NCBI GenBank assembly: GCA_937995995.1
Contig: CALKIP010000016.1
Span: 1-14,293, forward strand
Length of the DNA stretch: 14,293 nt
Direction: 5' to 3'
DNA from: an uncultured bacterium
GTDB lineage: Bacteria > Gemmatimonadota > Gemmatimonadetes > Longimicrobiales > RSA9
Part shown: positions 1 to 7,601 of the stretch, piece by piece
Position numbering within the stretch: position 1 is the stretch's first letter
Layout: each line of letters starts with the position of its first letter
Notes under the pieces: generated by a model
The model's database searches: none
Seen by the model: only the letters and a program-made list of their open reading frames with translations
What the model was told of the DNA's origin: nothing
Program-made: the position numbers and the translations under genes

Positions 1-1505
<1,505 letters not shown>

Positions 1506-1658
1506 GGCGAGAGGTGGAGCTGGGTGGGGGCAGGGGAGACCTCGCACGTACCTCTACTCTCATCGCTACCTCGACCCTCGTGGGCGAAGGGGGTTGGGTG
1601 GATCTGCGGGATTGCCCGACCTTCGCGCCCGCGCTCGCGCTTGTACGGTGAAGGGGAA

Positions 1659-2141
1659 ATGGCGGAATTCGGGGAGCTGGGGCCGTTCGAGCTGACGGAG
1701 GAAGAACTCGTGGCGTGGGGCGAGCGGATCGGGGCGGAGGTAGAGGTGCCGGCGGTGTTCGCGCTACGGGGAGAGCTGGGCATGGGAAAATCCGTCCTCG
1801 CCCGCGCGGTGGCGCGGGGAGCGGGGGTGGTGGGGCCGATGCCGTCGCCGACGTTCAATCTGGTCTACCGATACTCCGGCGAGCGCGGCGTGGACGTCTG
1901 GCACCTGGACCTCTACCGCCTGGACGATCCGGAGGACGTCTGGGAACTGGGCTGGCAGGAGCTCGGCACCGGCGACGATCTCGTGCTGATCGAGTGGCCG
2001 GAACGCGCCGAGGCGTTGCTGCCACCGGACCGCTGGGATATTTATCTTGAGGCCGGGGCGAGGGCTGGGGCTGGGGAGACGCGGGTGGTTCGGGCGGTGC
2101 GGCGGGGGGCGGCGCCGAGGGTGCCGGGGGTGCCGGAGTGA
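1659..2141 (+). CDS. tsaE: TsaE, P-loop ATPase of tRNA t6A synthesis
   Basis: TsaE is the ATPase that works with TsaB and TsaD to put threonylcarbamoyl on A37 of ANN-decoding tRNAs. The 160-residue product has a Walker A loop GELGMGKS (residues 38-45), the SPTFNLVYRY switch-like segment, HLDLYRLDDPEDVWELG and LIEWPERAEALLP, which together are the family signature. The frame stays open upstream to about 1524, but ATG 1659 gives the usual family length and N-terminus, with AAGGGG just upstream at 1651-1656. The last 25 or so residues are Ala/Gly/Arg-rich and look poorly conserved, and the DNA there is very G-rich. The gene follows uvrB by 153 bases and precedes tsaB by 64, so it is probably the first gene of the tsaE-tsaB-rimI cluster. 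Confidence 0.93.
   Translation: MAEFGELGPFELTEEELVAWGERIGAEVEVPAVFALRGELGMGKSVLARAVARGAGVVGPMPSPTFNLVYRYSGERGVDVWHLDLYRLDDPEDVWELGWQELGTGDDLVLIEWPERAEALLPPDRWDIYLEAGARAGAGETRVVRAVRRGAAPRVPGVPE
2055..2076 (+). other. Canonical G-quadruplex motif in the 3' part of tsaE
   Basis: Four G runs of 4, 3, 4 and 4 bases (2055-2058, 2062-2064, 2067-2070, 2073-2076) are separated by loops of only 3, 2 and 2 bases on the coding strand. This meets the standard intramolecular G-quadruplex pattern and would also be present in the mRNA. It encodes the low-complexity Ala/Gly stretch of the TsaE tail and directly follows an unusually AT-rich run (2037-2050). A regulatory role is not shown; short-loop G-tracts can arise by chance in a genome this GC-rich. 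Confidence 0.5.
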
Positions 2142-2205
2142 TCAGCGAGGGGGCCTGTATGCGATCGCCCGGTCGCCCCGGCACGCCATTACGTGACGAG
2201 GGGGG

Positions 2206-2973
2206 ATGAAGGCGTATCTGGCGATCGATACGTCCACGCCGCTGGGGAGTGTGGCGCTGGGGCGCGGGGACCGTCTGTTGGCGGAACTCGTGGTGGGCGT
2301 GCAGGCGCGGCACTCGGAGTCGCTGCTTCCGGCAGTTGACTACGCGCTTCGGTCGGCGGGCGTGGAGGTGGCAGAGCTGGGTGCCGTCGTCGTCGCGGGC
2401 GGGCCGGGCTCGTTCACGGGGGTGCGCGTCGCGGGAGCTACGGCGAAGGGGCTGGTGCGGTCGCTGGGTGTTCCGCTCTACGCGTACTCGGGGCTCATGG
2501 CTCTGGCGGCATCCGCGGCCGATCAGGCGCCGGTGTGTGCGCTCTACGATGCGCGGCGGGGGGAGGTGTACGCGGCGTGCTACCGCTTTCCGTCGATTGC
2601 CGTGTCGAATGAGGAGGGCGGAACTGCCGAGACGGCCGGCGTCGGTTTGGGCGCCGGCGTCGTGGAACGGGGGACCGCACAATCTGCGGTCGTCGATGTA
2701 GTCCTCGAGCCGCGTGCCGCGCCACTCGAGGAGGTGCTGGACGCCCTCGAGGGCGCGTCGCCCCTCTACGTGGGCGAGGGGGCGCTGCGGTATCGGGAGG
2801 CGATCGAGGCCGCGGGCGGGAGAGTGGCCCCGGCACACCGGTCTGCGCCGCGGGCGAGTGCACTGCTCTGGCTCGCGGACCGTGTTCCGGATCTGGGGCT
2901 CGTCGAGGACCCGCCGGCGTGGGAGCCGGAGTACCTCAGAGGTGCGGGTGTTGACCGAGGTGTGCTGGGGTGA
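2206..2973 (+). CDS. tsaB: TsaB, tRNA t6A synthesis subunit
   Basis: TsaB is the inactive ASKHA-fold paralogue of TsaD and the scaffold for the TsaD-TsaE complex that makes t6A37 in tRNA. The 255-residue protein starts MKAYLAIDTSTPLGSVAL, then has HSESLLPAVDYAL, the hallmark GPGSFTG at residues 66-72 followed by VRVAGATAKGL, and ALYDARRGEVYAACY at about 112-126. The C-terminal half from about residue 130 is divergent and loosely conserved, as in the family. ATG 2206 is preceded immediately by a run of six G (2200-2205), a crowded but purine-rich ribosome binding region. The TGA stop (2971-2973) overlaps the GTG start of rimI by three bases, indicating translational coupling. Confidence 0.95.
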   Translation: MKAYLAIDTSTPLGSVALGRGDRLLAELVVGVQARHSESLLPAVDYALRSAGVEVAELGAVVVAGGPGSFTGVRVAGATAKGLVRSLGVPLYAYSGLMALAASAADQAPVCALYDARRGEVYAACYRFPSIAVSNEEGGTAETAGVGLGAGVVERGTAQSAVVDVVLEPRAAPLEEVLDALEGASPLYVGEGALRYREAIEAAGGRVAPAHRSAPRASALLWLADRVPDLGLVEDPPAWEPEYLRGAGVDRGVLG

Positions 2974-3428
2974 GCGACGTCTTCATCCGTCCGATGAGCA
3001 GCATGGATCTGCCGCGCGTCATGCAGATCGAGCATGCCTCGTACACGTCGCCCTGGCCCGAGACCAGTTTCAGGGGGCTGTTGAACCGTAGCGACTCGTC
3101 GCTTTACGTCGCGGAATCGGACAACGAGGTCGCGGGCTACGCGGCGTGCTGGGCGGTGCTCGAGCAGGGCGAGCTCGGCAACATCGCCGTCGCGCCGGAG
3201 CACCGCCGCAAGGGCGTCGCCCGGCGGCTGATGGACGCTGTGGTGGAGGACATGCGCGGCCGGGGCGTTCGCGAACTCTACCTCGAGGTCCGCGTCACGA
3301 ACACGTCGGCGCAGCGGCTCTACGAGGCGTACGGCTTCAAGCAGGTCGCCCGGCGGCCTGGCTACTACACGAACCCGGTCGAGGACGCGCTCGTGATGTG
3401 CAAGCGCCTGGACGATCGGGAGAGCTGA
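2970..3428 (+). CDS. rimI: RimI-like GNAT N-acetyltransferase
   Basis: This is a 152-residue GNAT-fold acetyltransferase of the RimI type, whose best-known member acetylates the N-terminal alanine of ribosomal protein S18. The acetyl-CoA binding motif is seen as LGNIAVAPEHRRKGVARRLM (residues 69-88, with the RRKGVA pyrophosphate loop), followed by LEVRVTNTSAQRLYEAYGF, which holds the conserved Glu106, Asn111 and Tyr118, and RPGYY near the end. The GTG start at 2970 overlaps the tsaB stop. tsaB-rimI adjacency is widespread in bacteria, which supports the RimI name over a generic GNAT, but substrate specificity cannot be read from sequence and other N-terminal targets are possible. Confidence 0.88.
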   Translation: MSDVFIRPMSSMDLPRVMQIEHASYTSPWPETSFRGLLNRSDSSLYVAESDNEVAGYAACWAVLEQGELGNIAVAPEHRRKGVARRLMDAVVEDMRGRGVRELYLEVRVTNTSAQRLYEAYGFKQVARRPGYYTNPVEDALVMCKRLDDRES

Positions 3429-3443
3429 CGAAGATCATCCAAC

Positions 3444-4415
3444 ATGCCGAAATTTCCAGAATACAGGCCGCGCCGGCTCCGTCGGACCGAGACGCTGCGG
3501 CGCATGGTCCGCGAGACGGAGGTCACGGCCGGTGACTTGATCCTGCCGTTGTTCGTCATGCCCGGCACCGGCGTACGCCGGCCGGTCGGCGCCATGCCGG
3601 GGGTGTCGCAGACCTCCGTGGACGAGTTGATCCGTGATGCGGCCGAGGCCCACGAGCTGGGGATCCCTGCGGTGCTGCTGTTCGGCATCCCGGAGGCGAA
3701 GGACGAGCGCGGAACGTCGGGCTACGCCGAGGAGGGTGTCGTACAAACGGCGGTTCGCGCGTTGAAGGAAGAGATCCCGGAACTGGTCGTCATCACCGAC
3801 GTGTGCCTGTGCGAGTACACATCGCACGGCCATTGTGGCGTCATTCGGAACGGCACCGTCGACAATGACGAGACGCTGGAGCTTCTCGCGCGGCAGGCGC
3901 TCAGCCACGCCCGGGCGGGTGCGGATATCGTCGCGCCGAGCGACATGATGGACGGCCGCGTCGGTGTGATCCGCCAGGCACTGGACGCGGAAGGTTTCAG
4001 CGACGTCGTGATCCTCAGCTACGCGGCGAAGTACGCTTCGGCGTTCTACGGCCCGTTCCGGGAGGCGGCGGAGAGTGCGCCCGAGTTCGGCGACCGGAGG
4101 GCCTATCAGATGGACCCCGGCAACGTCGAGGAGGCGCTGCGCGAGGTTCGCCTCGACATCGAGGAGGGCGCCGACATCCTCATGGTCAAGCCGGCGCTGC
4201 CGTACCTCGATGTGCTGTGGAGGGTGAAGCACGAGACCGGCTATCCGGTCTTCGGCTATCACGTCTCGGGCGAGTACTCGATGATTCTCGCCGCCGGTGA
4301 GCGGGGCTGGCTGGATGCGGATGCCGCCCTGTACGAGTCGCTGACCGCGATCAAGCGGGCCGGCGCGGACATGATCATCACGTACTGGGCACGGGAGTTC
4401 GCCCGAAGACCGTAA
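3444..4415 (+). CDS. hemB: HemB, delta-aminolevulinic acid dehydratase (porphobilinogen synthase)
   Basis: HemB condenses two molecules of 5-aminolevulinate into porphobilinogen, the second committed step of tetrapyrrole synthesis. The 323-residue length is typical. Both Schiff-base lysines are present: Lys196 in SYAAKYASAFYGPFR and Lys249 in ILMVKPALPYLD. The active-site metal segment is DVCLCEYTSHGHCG, with Cys121, Cys123 and Cys131, so this is the zinc-binding (cysteine-type) form and not the aspartate/magnesium form. RRAYQMDPGN and FGYHVSGEYSMI are further family motifs. ATG 3444 lies 15 bases after rimI with only a weak GAAG as ribosome binding site, so expression probably depends on read-through from the tsa-rimI genes. 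The next gene begins 11 bases after the stop. Confidence 0.97.
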   Translation: MPKFPEYRPRRLRRTETLRRMVRETEVTAGDLILPLFVMPGTGVRRPVGAMPGVSQTSVDELIRDAAEAHELGIPAVLLFGIPEAKDERGTSGYAEEGVVQTAVRALKEEIPELVVITDVCLCEYTSHGHCGVIRNGTVDNDETLELLARQALSHARAGADIVAPSDMMDGRVGVIRQALDAEGFSDVVILSYAAKYASAFYGPFREAAESAPEFGDRRAYQMDPGNVEEALREVRLDIEEGADILMVKPALPYLDVLWRVKHETGYPVFGYHVSGEYSMILAAGERGWLDADAALYESLTAIKRAGADMIITYWAREFARRP

Positions 4416-4426
4416 GGGGTTCGTCT

Positions 4427-5923
4427 ATGTGGGCAGGACATCGAGGGCGCCGGCGTGGTATCCCGGCGCCCTATCTGTTGGGGCTCGTGGGGTGTTTGCT
4501 TTTGGTGGGGCGGTCTGTCCAGGCGCAGCATGCGGGAGCCGGGGAAGCGATCGCGCCGCTGTATTCGGACCACTGGGCTTACGCCGCATTGGAGCGGCTG
4601 GCGGCGGCGGGGTGGATCGAGCCGGGTCGGATCGACGGCGCCCGGCCGCTTCCGGTCGGGGTGGTCGCGGACGCCCTCGAGGAAGCGGCGGCTCGTGCAG
4701 CGGACGGCGACGATAGCGAGCCGGCGGGGCTCGCGAGGTTCGCGCGGATGGCGTGGGAGCGTTTCCGGCGTGAGTTCCCCACGAACGCTCCCGTGGCCGG
4801 GTCGATTCGCATCGGGTACGAGGAACGCAGCAGCCGAGACAGGGAATGGCGAGGCCGCGTCTTCGAGCCGACGCTGGTCTGGTCGCCCGCGCCGTGGCTG
4901 GGGCTGTCGTACGCACCCGAGTGCCATTACGGCGGCTTCGCGGGTTCGGAGGCCACGGGGAACGGGCGCCTCGGCCATCTCAACGCCGCCACGCGCTGGA
5001 ACCGCGTCTGGCTCTTCGCTGGACGCGGCAGCCTCTCCTTCGGCACCGGGGCCAGTGGTGGCGTGACGTTGAGCGACGCCGCCATCTTCGACGGTGTGGG
5101 GATCGGGTTGGTCGAGCCCCTCGACGTTTCCGTCCTCGGGCGGGTGAACGGGCTCGTCTACGTGAGCCGGATCGGCGCCGACGAGTTCGGCGACGCCTCC
5201 ATCTTCGGCGCCATGCGCGTCAGTCTCACACCGGCGCCGTGGATCCAGCTCCACCTCAATCGCACGTTGCTGGTCGCACGCAAGAACCGAGGCGAGGTTC
5301 TCGGGCCCGAGGACGTACTATTCCTCCTCGTGGGCAAGCACACTCTCTTCGAGGACCAGCGGGCCTCGATCGGTGTGCGACTCCGGACGAACATCGCCGG
5401 GTGGGCCGTACAGCCGTACCTCGAGTGGGGCTTCGAGGACACCGCCGGGATCGACGAAGACCCCGGTGTGGTGGTCGGCCTCTTCGCGCCGGCGATCCCA
5501 CTTCTGCCCGATGTGTCGCTGCGCTACGAGTACACGGCGTTCGGCGAGGATGCGCAGCTGTTCGGGGACTTCGAGCAGCGCAACTGGTATCGCCATTCCT
5601 CAGGGATCCGGGAGCAATACGTCGACATCGCCGGCACGCCGATCGGGCATCCACTCGGTGGCTACGGATACGAGCACCGCGTGGAGACGGGCGTCTGGTT
5701 GGACAACGCCCGTGTCCGACTCGATCTGGCCGCATTCCAGCGCGATCGCAAGCCGCGCAACCTCCTCTACGACAGGCAGCCGGGAAAGAGCGTCGGGGGC
5801 ACGGTGGATCTCATCTTCATGCCGGTGAGCGGCGCCGAGGTCGTGACCACTCTGCGGGCCGAACACGGGGCCGCCGGCTGGTCGACCCGGCGGGTGGGAG
5901 TGGCGCTGCGTGCCAGCCTTTAA
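4427..5923 (+). CDS. Secreted Wzi-like outer-membrane beta-barrel protein
   Basis: The 498-residue protein has a Sec signal peptide (basic RGRRR, hydrophobic core about 16-29, cleavage probably after VQA at residue 33). A short helical region follows, WAYAALERLAAAGWIEPGRI (50-69), which resembles the N-terminal segment of Wzi-type capsule assembly proteins. From about residue 120 it consists of alternating aromatic/hydrophobic strands typical of a transmembrane beta-barrel. NWYRHSSGIREQYVDIAG (386-403) with GTPIGHPLGG resembles the conserved C-terminal portion of the Wzi/capsule assembly family, whose members attach or help export surface polysaccharide. No capsule cluster is present here, so the ligand is unknown. 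AAGGGG (4414-4419), overlapping the hemB stop, gives a good ribosome binding site. Family assignment is moderately sure, and another barrel family is possible. Confidence 0.7.
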   Translation: MWAGHRGRRRGIPAPYLLGLVGCLLLVGRSVQAQHAGAGEAIAPLYSDHWAYAALERLAAAGWIEPGRIDGARPLPVGVVADALEEAAARAADGDDSEPAGLARFARMAWERFRREFPTNAPVAGSIRIGYEERSSRDREWRGRVFEPTLVWSPAPWLGLSYAPECHYGGFAGSEATGNGRLGHLNAATRWNRVWLFAGRGSLSFGTGASGGVTLSDAAIFDGVGIGLVEPLDVSVLGRVNGLVYVSRIGADEFGDASIFGAMRVSLTPAPWIQLHLNRTLLVARKNRGEVLGPEDVLFLLVGKHTLFEDQRASIGVRLRTNIAGWAVQPYLEWGFEDTAGIDEDPGVVVGLFAPAIPLLPDVSLRYEYTAFGEDAQLFGDFEQRNWYRHSSGIREQYVDIAGTPIGHPLGGYGYEHRVETGVWLDNARVRLDLAAFQRDRKPRNLLYDRQPGKSVGGTVDLIFMPVSGAEVVTTLRAEHGAAGWSTRRVGVALRASL

Positions 5924-5939
5924 GACGGCCGATGAATGA

Positions 5940-5968
5940 TTGACTTCGCTCGACCTGCGTTCTATCTT
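5940..5968 (+). promoter_or_regulatory. Sigma70-type promoter upstream of ssb
   Basis: A TTGACT -35 box (5940-5945) and a TATCTT -10 box (5963-5968) are separated by exactly 17 bases, near-ideal geometry for the housekeeping sigma factor and rare in such GC-rich DNA. Transcription would begin around 5974-5976, leaving a leader of about 36 bases before the ssb ATG at 6012. It sits in the 88-base gap after the Wzi-like gene and marks the start of a new unit, ssb plus the LysM gene. Confidence 0.7.
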
Positions 5969-6011
5969 CCCGCCTGTTCTCCCCGTGAGGCAACCGCCCA
6001 GGTCACCCGGT

Positions 6012-6371
6012 ATGAGCCGGAGTCTGAACAAGGCGCTGCTCATCGGCCACGTCGGCGCGGATCCGGAGGTTCGGACCACGGCGAGCGGGACACGTGTGGC
6101 GAGCCTGTCGCTCGCGACGAGCCGTCGCTGGTCCGATCGTGACGGCCGAACGCACGAGAAGACCGAGTGGCACCGCGTGATCGCATGGGACCGGTTGGCG
6201 GACGTCGTCGAGCGTTACGTCAAACGGGGGGACCGACTGTTCGTGGAAGGTCGGGTCGAGTATCGTAGCTGGAACGATCCCTCCGGTCAGGCACGTTACG
6301 CGACGGAGATCATTGCGCAGGACGTGATCCTGCTCGACAGCGCCCGCGCCGAAGCGAACCTCCCCGTCTGA
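6012..6371 (+). CDS. ssb: Short single-stranded DNA-binding protein without acidic tail
   Basis: SSB coats single-stranded DNA during replication, repair and recombination. The 119-residue product is one complete OB-fold: MSRSLNKALLIGHVGADPEV, FSLAT-like VASLSLATSRRW, TEWHRVIAWDRLADVVERYV, GDRLFVEGRVEYRSW and RYATEIIAQDVILLD. The protein ends at SARAEANLPV right after the fold. It has no flexible linker and none of the acidic tip (DDDIPF-like) by which replicative SSBs recruit partners, where 140-180 residues is usual. The frame is open upstream to a TTG at 5940, but that overlaps the promoter, and ATG 6012 aligns with the family N-terminus. The ribosome binding site is weak (AGG at 6000-6002). 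It may be a specialised or secondary SSB, with a full-length copy elsewhere. Confidence 0.92.
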   Translation: MSRSLNKALLIGHVGADPEVRTTASGTRVASLSLATSRRWSDRDGRTHEKTEWHRVIAWDRLADVVERYVKRGDRLFVEGRVEYRSWNDPSGQARYATEIIAQDVILLDSARAEANLPV

Positions 6372-6385
6372 CGGAGAAGCCTGCC

Positions 6386-7516
6386 ATGAAGCAGTCGAAC
6401 AATCGTCGAACGCGTGTGTTCAACGGCGGTGCCGCGCTCGTTGCCGCACTGCTGGCCCTGCCGGCACAGGCCGCCGCCCAGGAGCGGGCGGAGCCGGCCC
6501 AGGAGGCCACGGGCCGTGAACACGTCGTGCGCAAAGGGGACACGCTCTGGGACCTGGCGAACTTCTATCTGAAGGACCCGTTCCTCTGGGGGGTGATCTT
6601 CGAGGCCAACCGCGGGGTCGTCGAGGATCCGCACTGGATCTACCCGCGTGAGCGACTGATCATCCCGGGGTTGCCGGCGGATGCGGCGGCGGTCGCACTC
6701 AAGGAGTCGCCGGCGGCCGGGGCGACGGCGGCGGAGCCGGCCGCGCGGACCCGGTTCTACAAGGCGTCGCCCGCGGTGACCCGTGCCTCGGGGCAAGCGG
6801 CGATCGAGCTCGAGGGGCCGGAGGTGCGGGTGCCGCAGGTGAGGGCGGGCGAGTTCTACGCGGCGCCCTGGCTGAGCGAGCCGAGCCGGCTGCAACCGGT
6901 GGGCGAGGTCGTCGCGGTGGCCGGCGGGCCGGAGACCGAGCGGATCGTTGCGAGCGCGCACCCGTATGATAAAGTGTACATCCGGTACCGCCGGTCTGCA
7001 GCGCCCGCCGTCGGAGACCGTCTGCTCCTGGTCATGCCGGGACGCGGCGTCGGTGGCTGGGGCCGGATCATCCGGCCACTCGGCACAGTGACTGTCTCCG
7101 CCATCGACGACGACGTGATCACGGCGGTCGTGGGCGAGCAGTTCGAACTGCTCGAAGAGGATGCACTCGCGGTTCCGCTCGAGCGCTTCCCGGGTGCGGT
7201 GGATGCGCCGCCGCAGCCGATCGCCGATGGTCCTCGGGGCGTGCTCATCGCCTTCGAGCAGGAGCAGCCGCTGCCGGCCACCTTCGATCGGGCCTTCGTG
7301 AGCCTGGGCCGCGAGGACGGCCTCGAGGTGGGCGACGAACTCGTCGCCTTCCTCCCGGAGCGGCGGGCCGATGGCGTGCGCCTGCCGCCGGAGCAGGTGG
7401 CCCGACTGCGCGTCGTACGGGTGCTGGAGCGCAGCGCGACGGTTCAGGTCGTGAAGCTCGAGCAGTCGTCGCTGCGCCCGGGCCTTCCGGTACAGGTGGT
7501 CGCGAAGCGGCCGTGA
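6386..7516 (+). CDS. Periplasmic LysM-domain protein
   Basis: The 376-residue protein begins with a Sec signal peptide (basic start, Ala/Leu core 14-27, likely cleavage near AQAAAQE about residue 31). A single LysM domain follows at about 45-95, HVVRKGDTLWDLANFYLKDP through IYPRERLIIPG; LysM domains bind the glycan chains of peptidoglycan. After an Ala-rich spacer come about 250 residues of mixed beta-type sequence with no motif I recognise. These include VGDRLLLVMPGR and, later, VGDELVAFLPERR, two similar-looking segments that may be an internal duplication. GGAGA (6373-6377) gives a good ribosome binding site, and the gene starts 14 bases after the ssb stop, so it is probably co-transcribed with ssb. 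A cell-wall structural or cell-wall-modifying role is inferred from LysM and secretion only. Confidence 0.8.
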   Translation: MKQSNNRRTRVFNGGAALVAALLALPAQAAAQERAEPAQEATGREHVVRKGDTLWDLANFYLKDPFLWGVIFEANRGVVEDPHWIYPRERLIIPGLPADAAAVALKESPAAGATAAEPAARTRFYKASPAVTRASGQAAIELEGPEVRVPQVRAGEFYAAPWLSEPSRLQPVGEVVAVAGGPETERIVASAHPYDKVYIRYRRSAAPAVGDRLLLVMPGRGVGGWGRIIRPLGTVTVSAIDDDVITAVVGEQFELLEEDALAVPLERFPGAVDAPPQPIADGPRGVLIAFEQEQPLPATFDRAFVSLGREDGLEVGDELVAFLPERRADGVRLPPEQVARLRVVRVLERSATVQVVKLEQSSLRPGLPVQVVAKRP

Positions 7517-7523
7517 CGCAATC

Positions 7524-7541
7524 GCGGGCGCATTCGCCCGC
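7524..7541 (+). terminator. Stem-loop after the LysM gene (first of two)
   Basis: GCGGGCG (7524-7530) and CGCCCGC (7535-7541) form a perfect 7-base-pair, all-GC stem with a four-base CATT loop, starting 8 bases after the LysM stop codon. It is followed by AAAG instead of a T-run, so it is not a textbook intrinsic terminator on its own. It may protect the mRNA 3' end or act with the second hairpin 23 bases downstream. Confidence 0.5.
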
Positions 7542-7563
7542 AAAGTTCGCAGGTAGCTCGGTG

Positions 7564-7590
7564 GATGGGCGCCTTCGGGCGCCCATTGTC
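7564..7590 (+). terminator. UUCG-tetraloop hairpin, probable terminator of the ssb-LysM unit
   Basis: ATGGGCGCC (7565-7573) and GGCGCCCAT (7578-7586) pair perfectly over nine bases around a TTCG loop closed by C-G, the exceptionally stable cUUCGg tetraloop; G7564 and T7587 can add a wobble pair. Only a weak T-rich tail (ATTGTC) follows. The position, in the 85-base gap between the LysM and HemX-like genes, fits a transcription boundary. It ends 15 bases before the next ATG, so it could also sit in the leader of the downstream mRNA and affect translation there. Confidence 0.6.
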
Positions 7591-7601
7591 ACATAACGGG
7601 A

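Noticed and set aside
1524..1658. 45-codon N-terminal extension of tsaE
   Set aside because: The extension has no conserved sequence, and ATG 1659 places the Walker A loop at the usual distance from the N-terminus.
1506..1658. Uncoded spacer between uvrB and tsaE as a regulatory or RNA gene region
   Set aside because: It is G-rich with several GGG runs, but the only inverted match (AGAGGT/ACCTCT) has a 34-base loop, the G runs have one loop too long for a strict quadruplex, and no promoter pair is properly spaced.
2200..2205. Run of six G before the tsaB ATG as a phase-variation tract
   Set aside because: Six bases is too short for efficient slippage, and tsaB is a core gene unlikely to be phase variable.
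2142..2205. Spacer between tsaE and tsaB as a promoter or hairpin region
   Set aside because: Only a GCGATCGC palindrome and a 4-bp stem are seen; neither stands out in this composition.
1855..2838. Long minus-strand open frame opposite tsaE and tsaB
   Set aside because: Its translation is rich in Arg, Pro and His without any motif, and it lies opposite two well-supported genes; GC-rich DNA has few stops in such frames.
4259..5254. Long minus-strand open frame opposite the end of hemB and the Wzi-like gene
   Set aside because: Low-complexity Arg/Pro composition, no recognisable domain or ribosome binding site, and it conflicts with a signal-peptide-bearing gene on the + strand.
6965..6970. 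TATGAT as a promoter -10 box inside the LysM gene
   Set aside because: No -35 box at 16-18 bases upstream, and it is in the middle of a coding region with no gene starting soon after.
6296..7543. Minus-strand open frame of 415 codons opposite the LysM gene
   Set aside because: The + strand has a signal peptide, a LysM domain and a ribosome binding site; the antisense frame has none.
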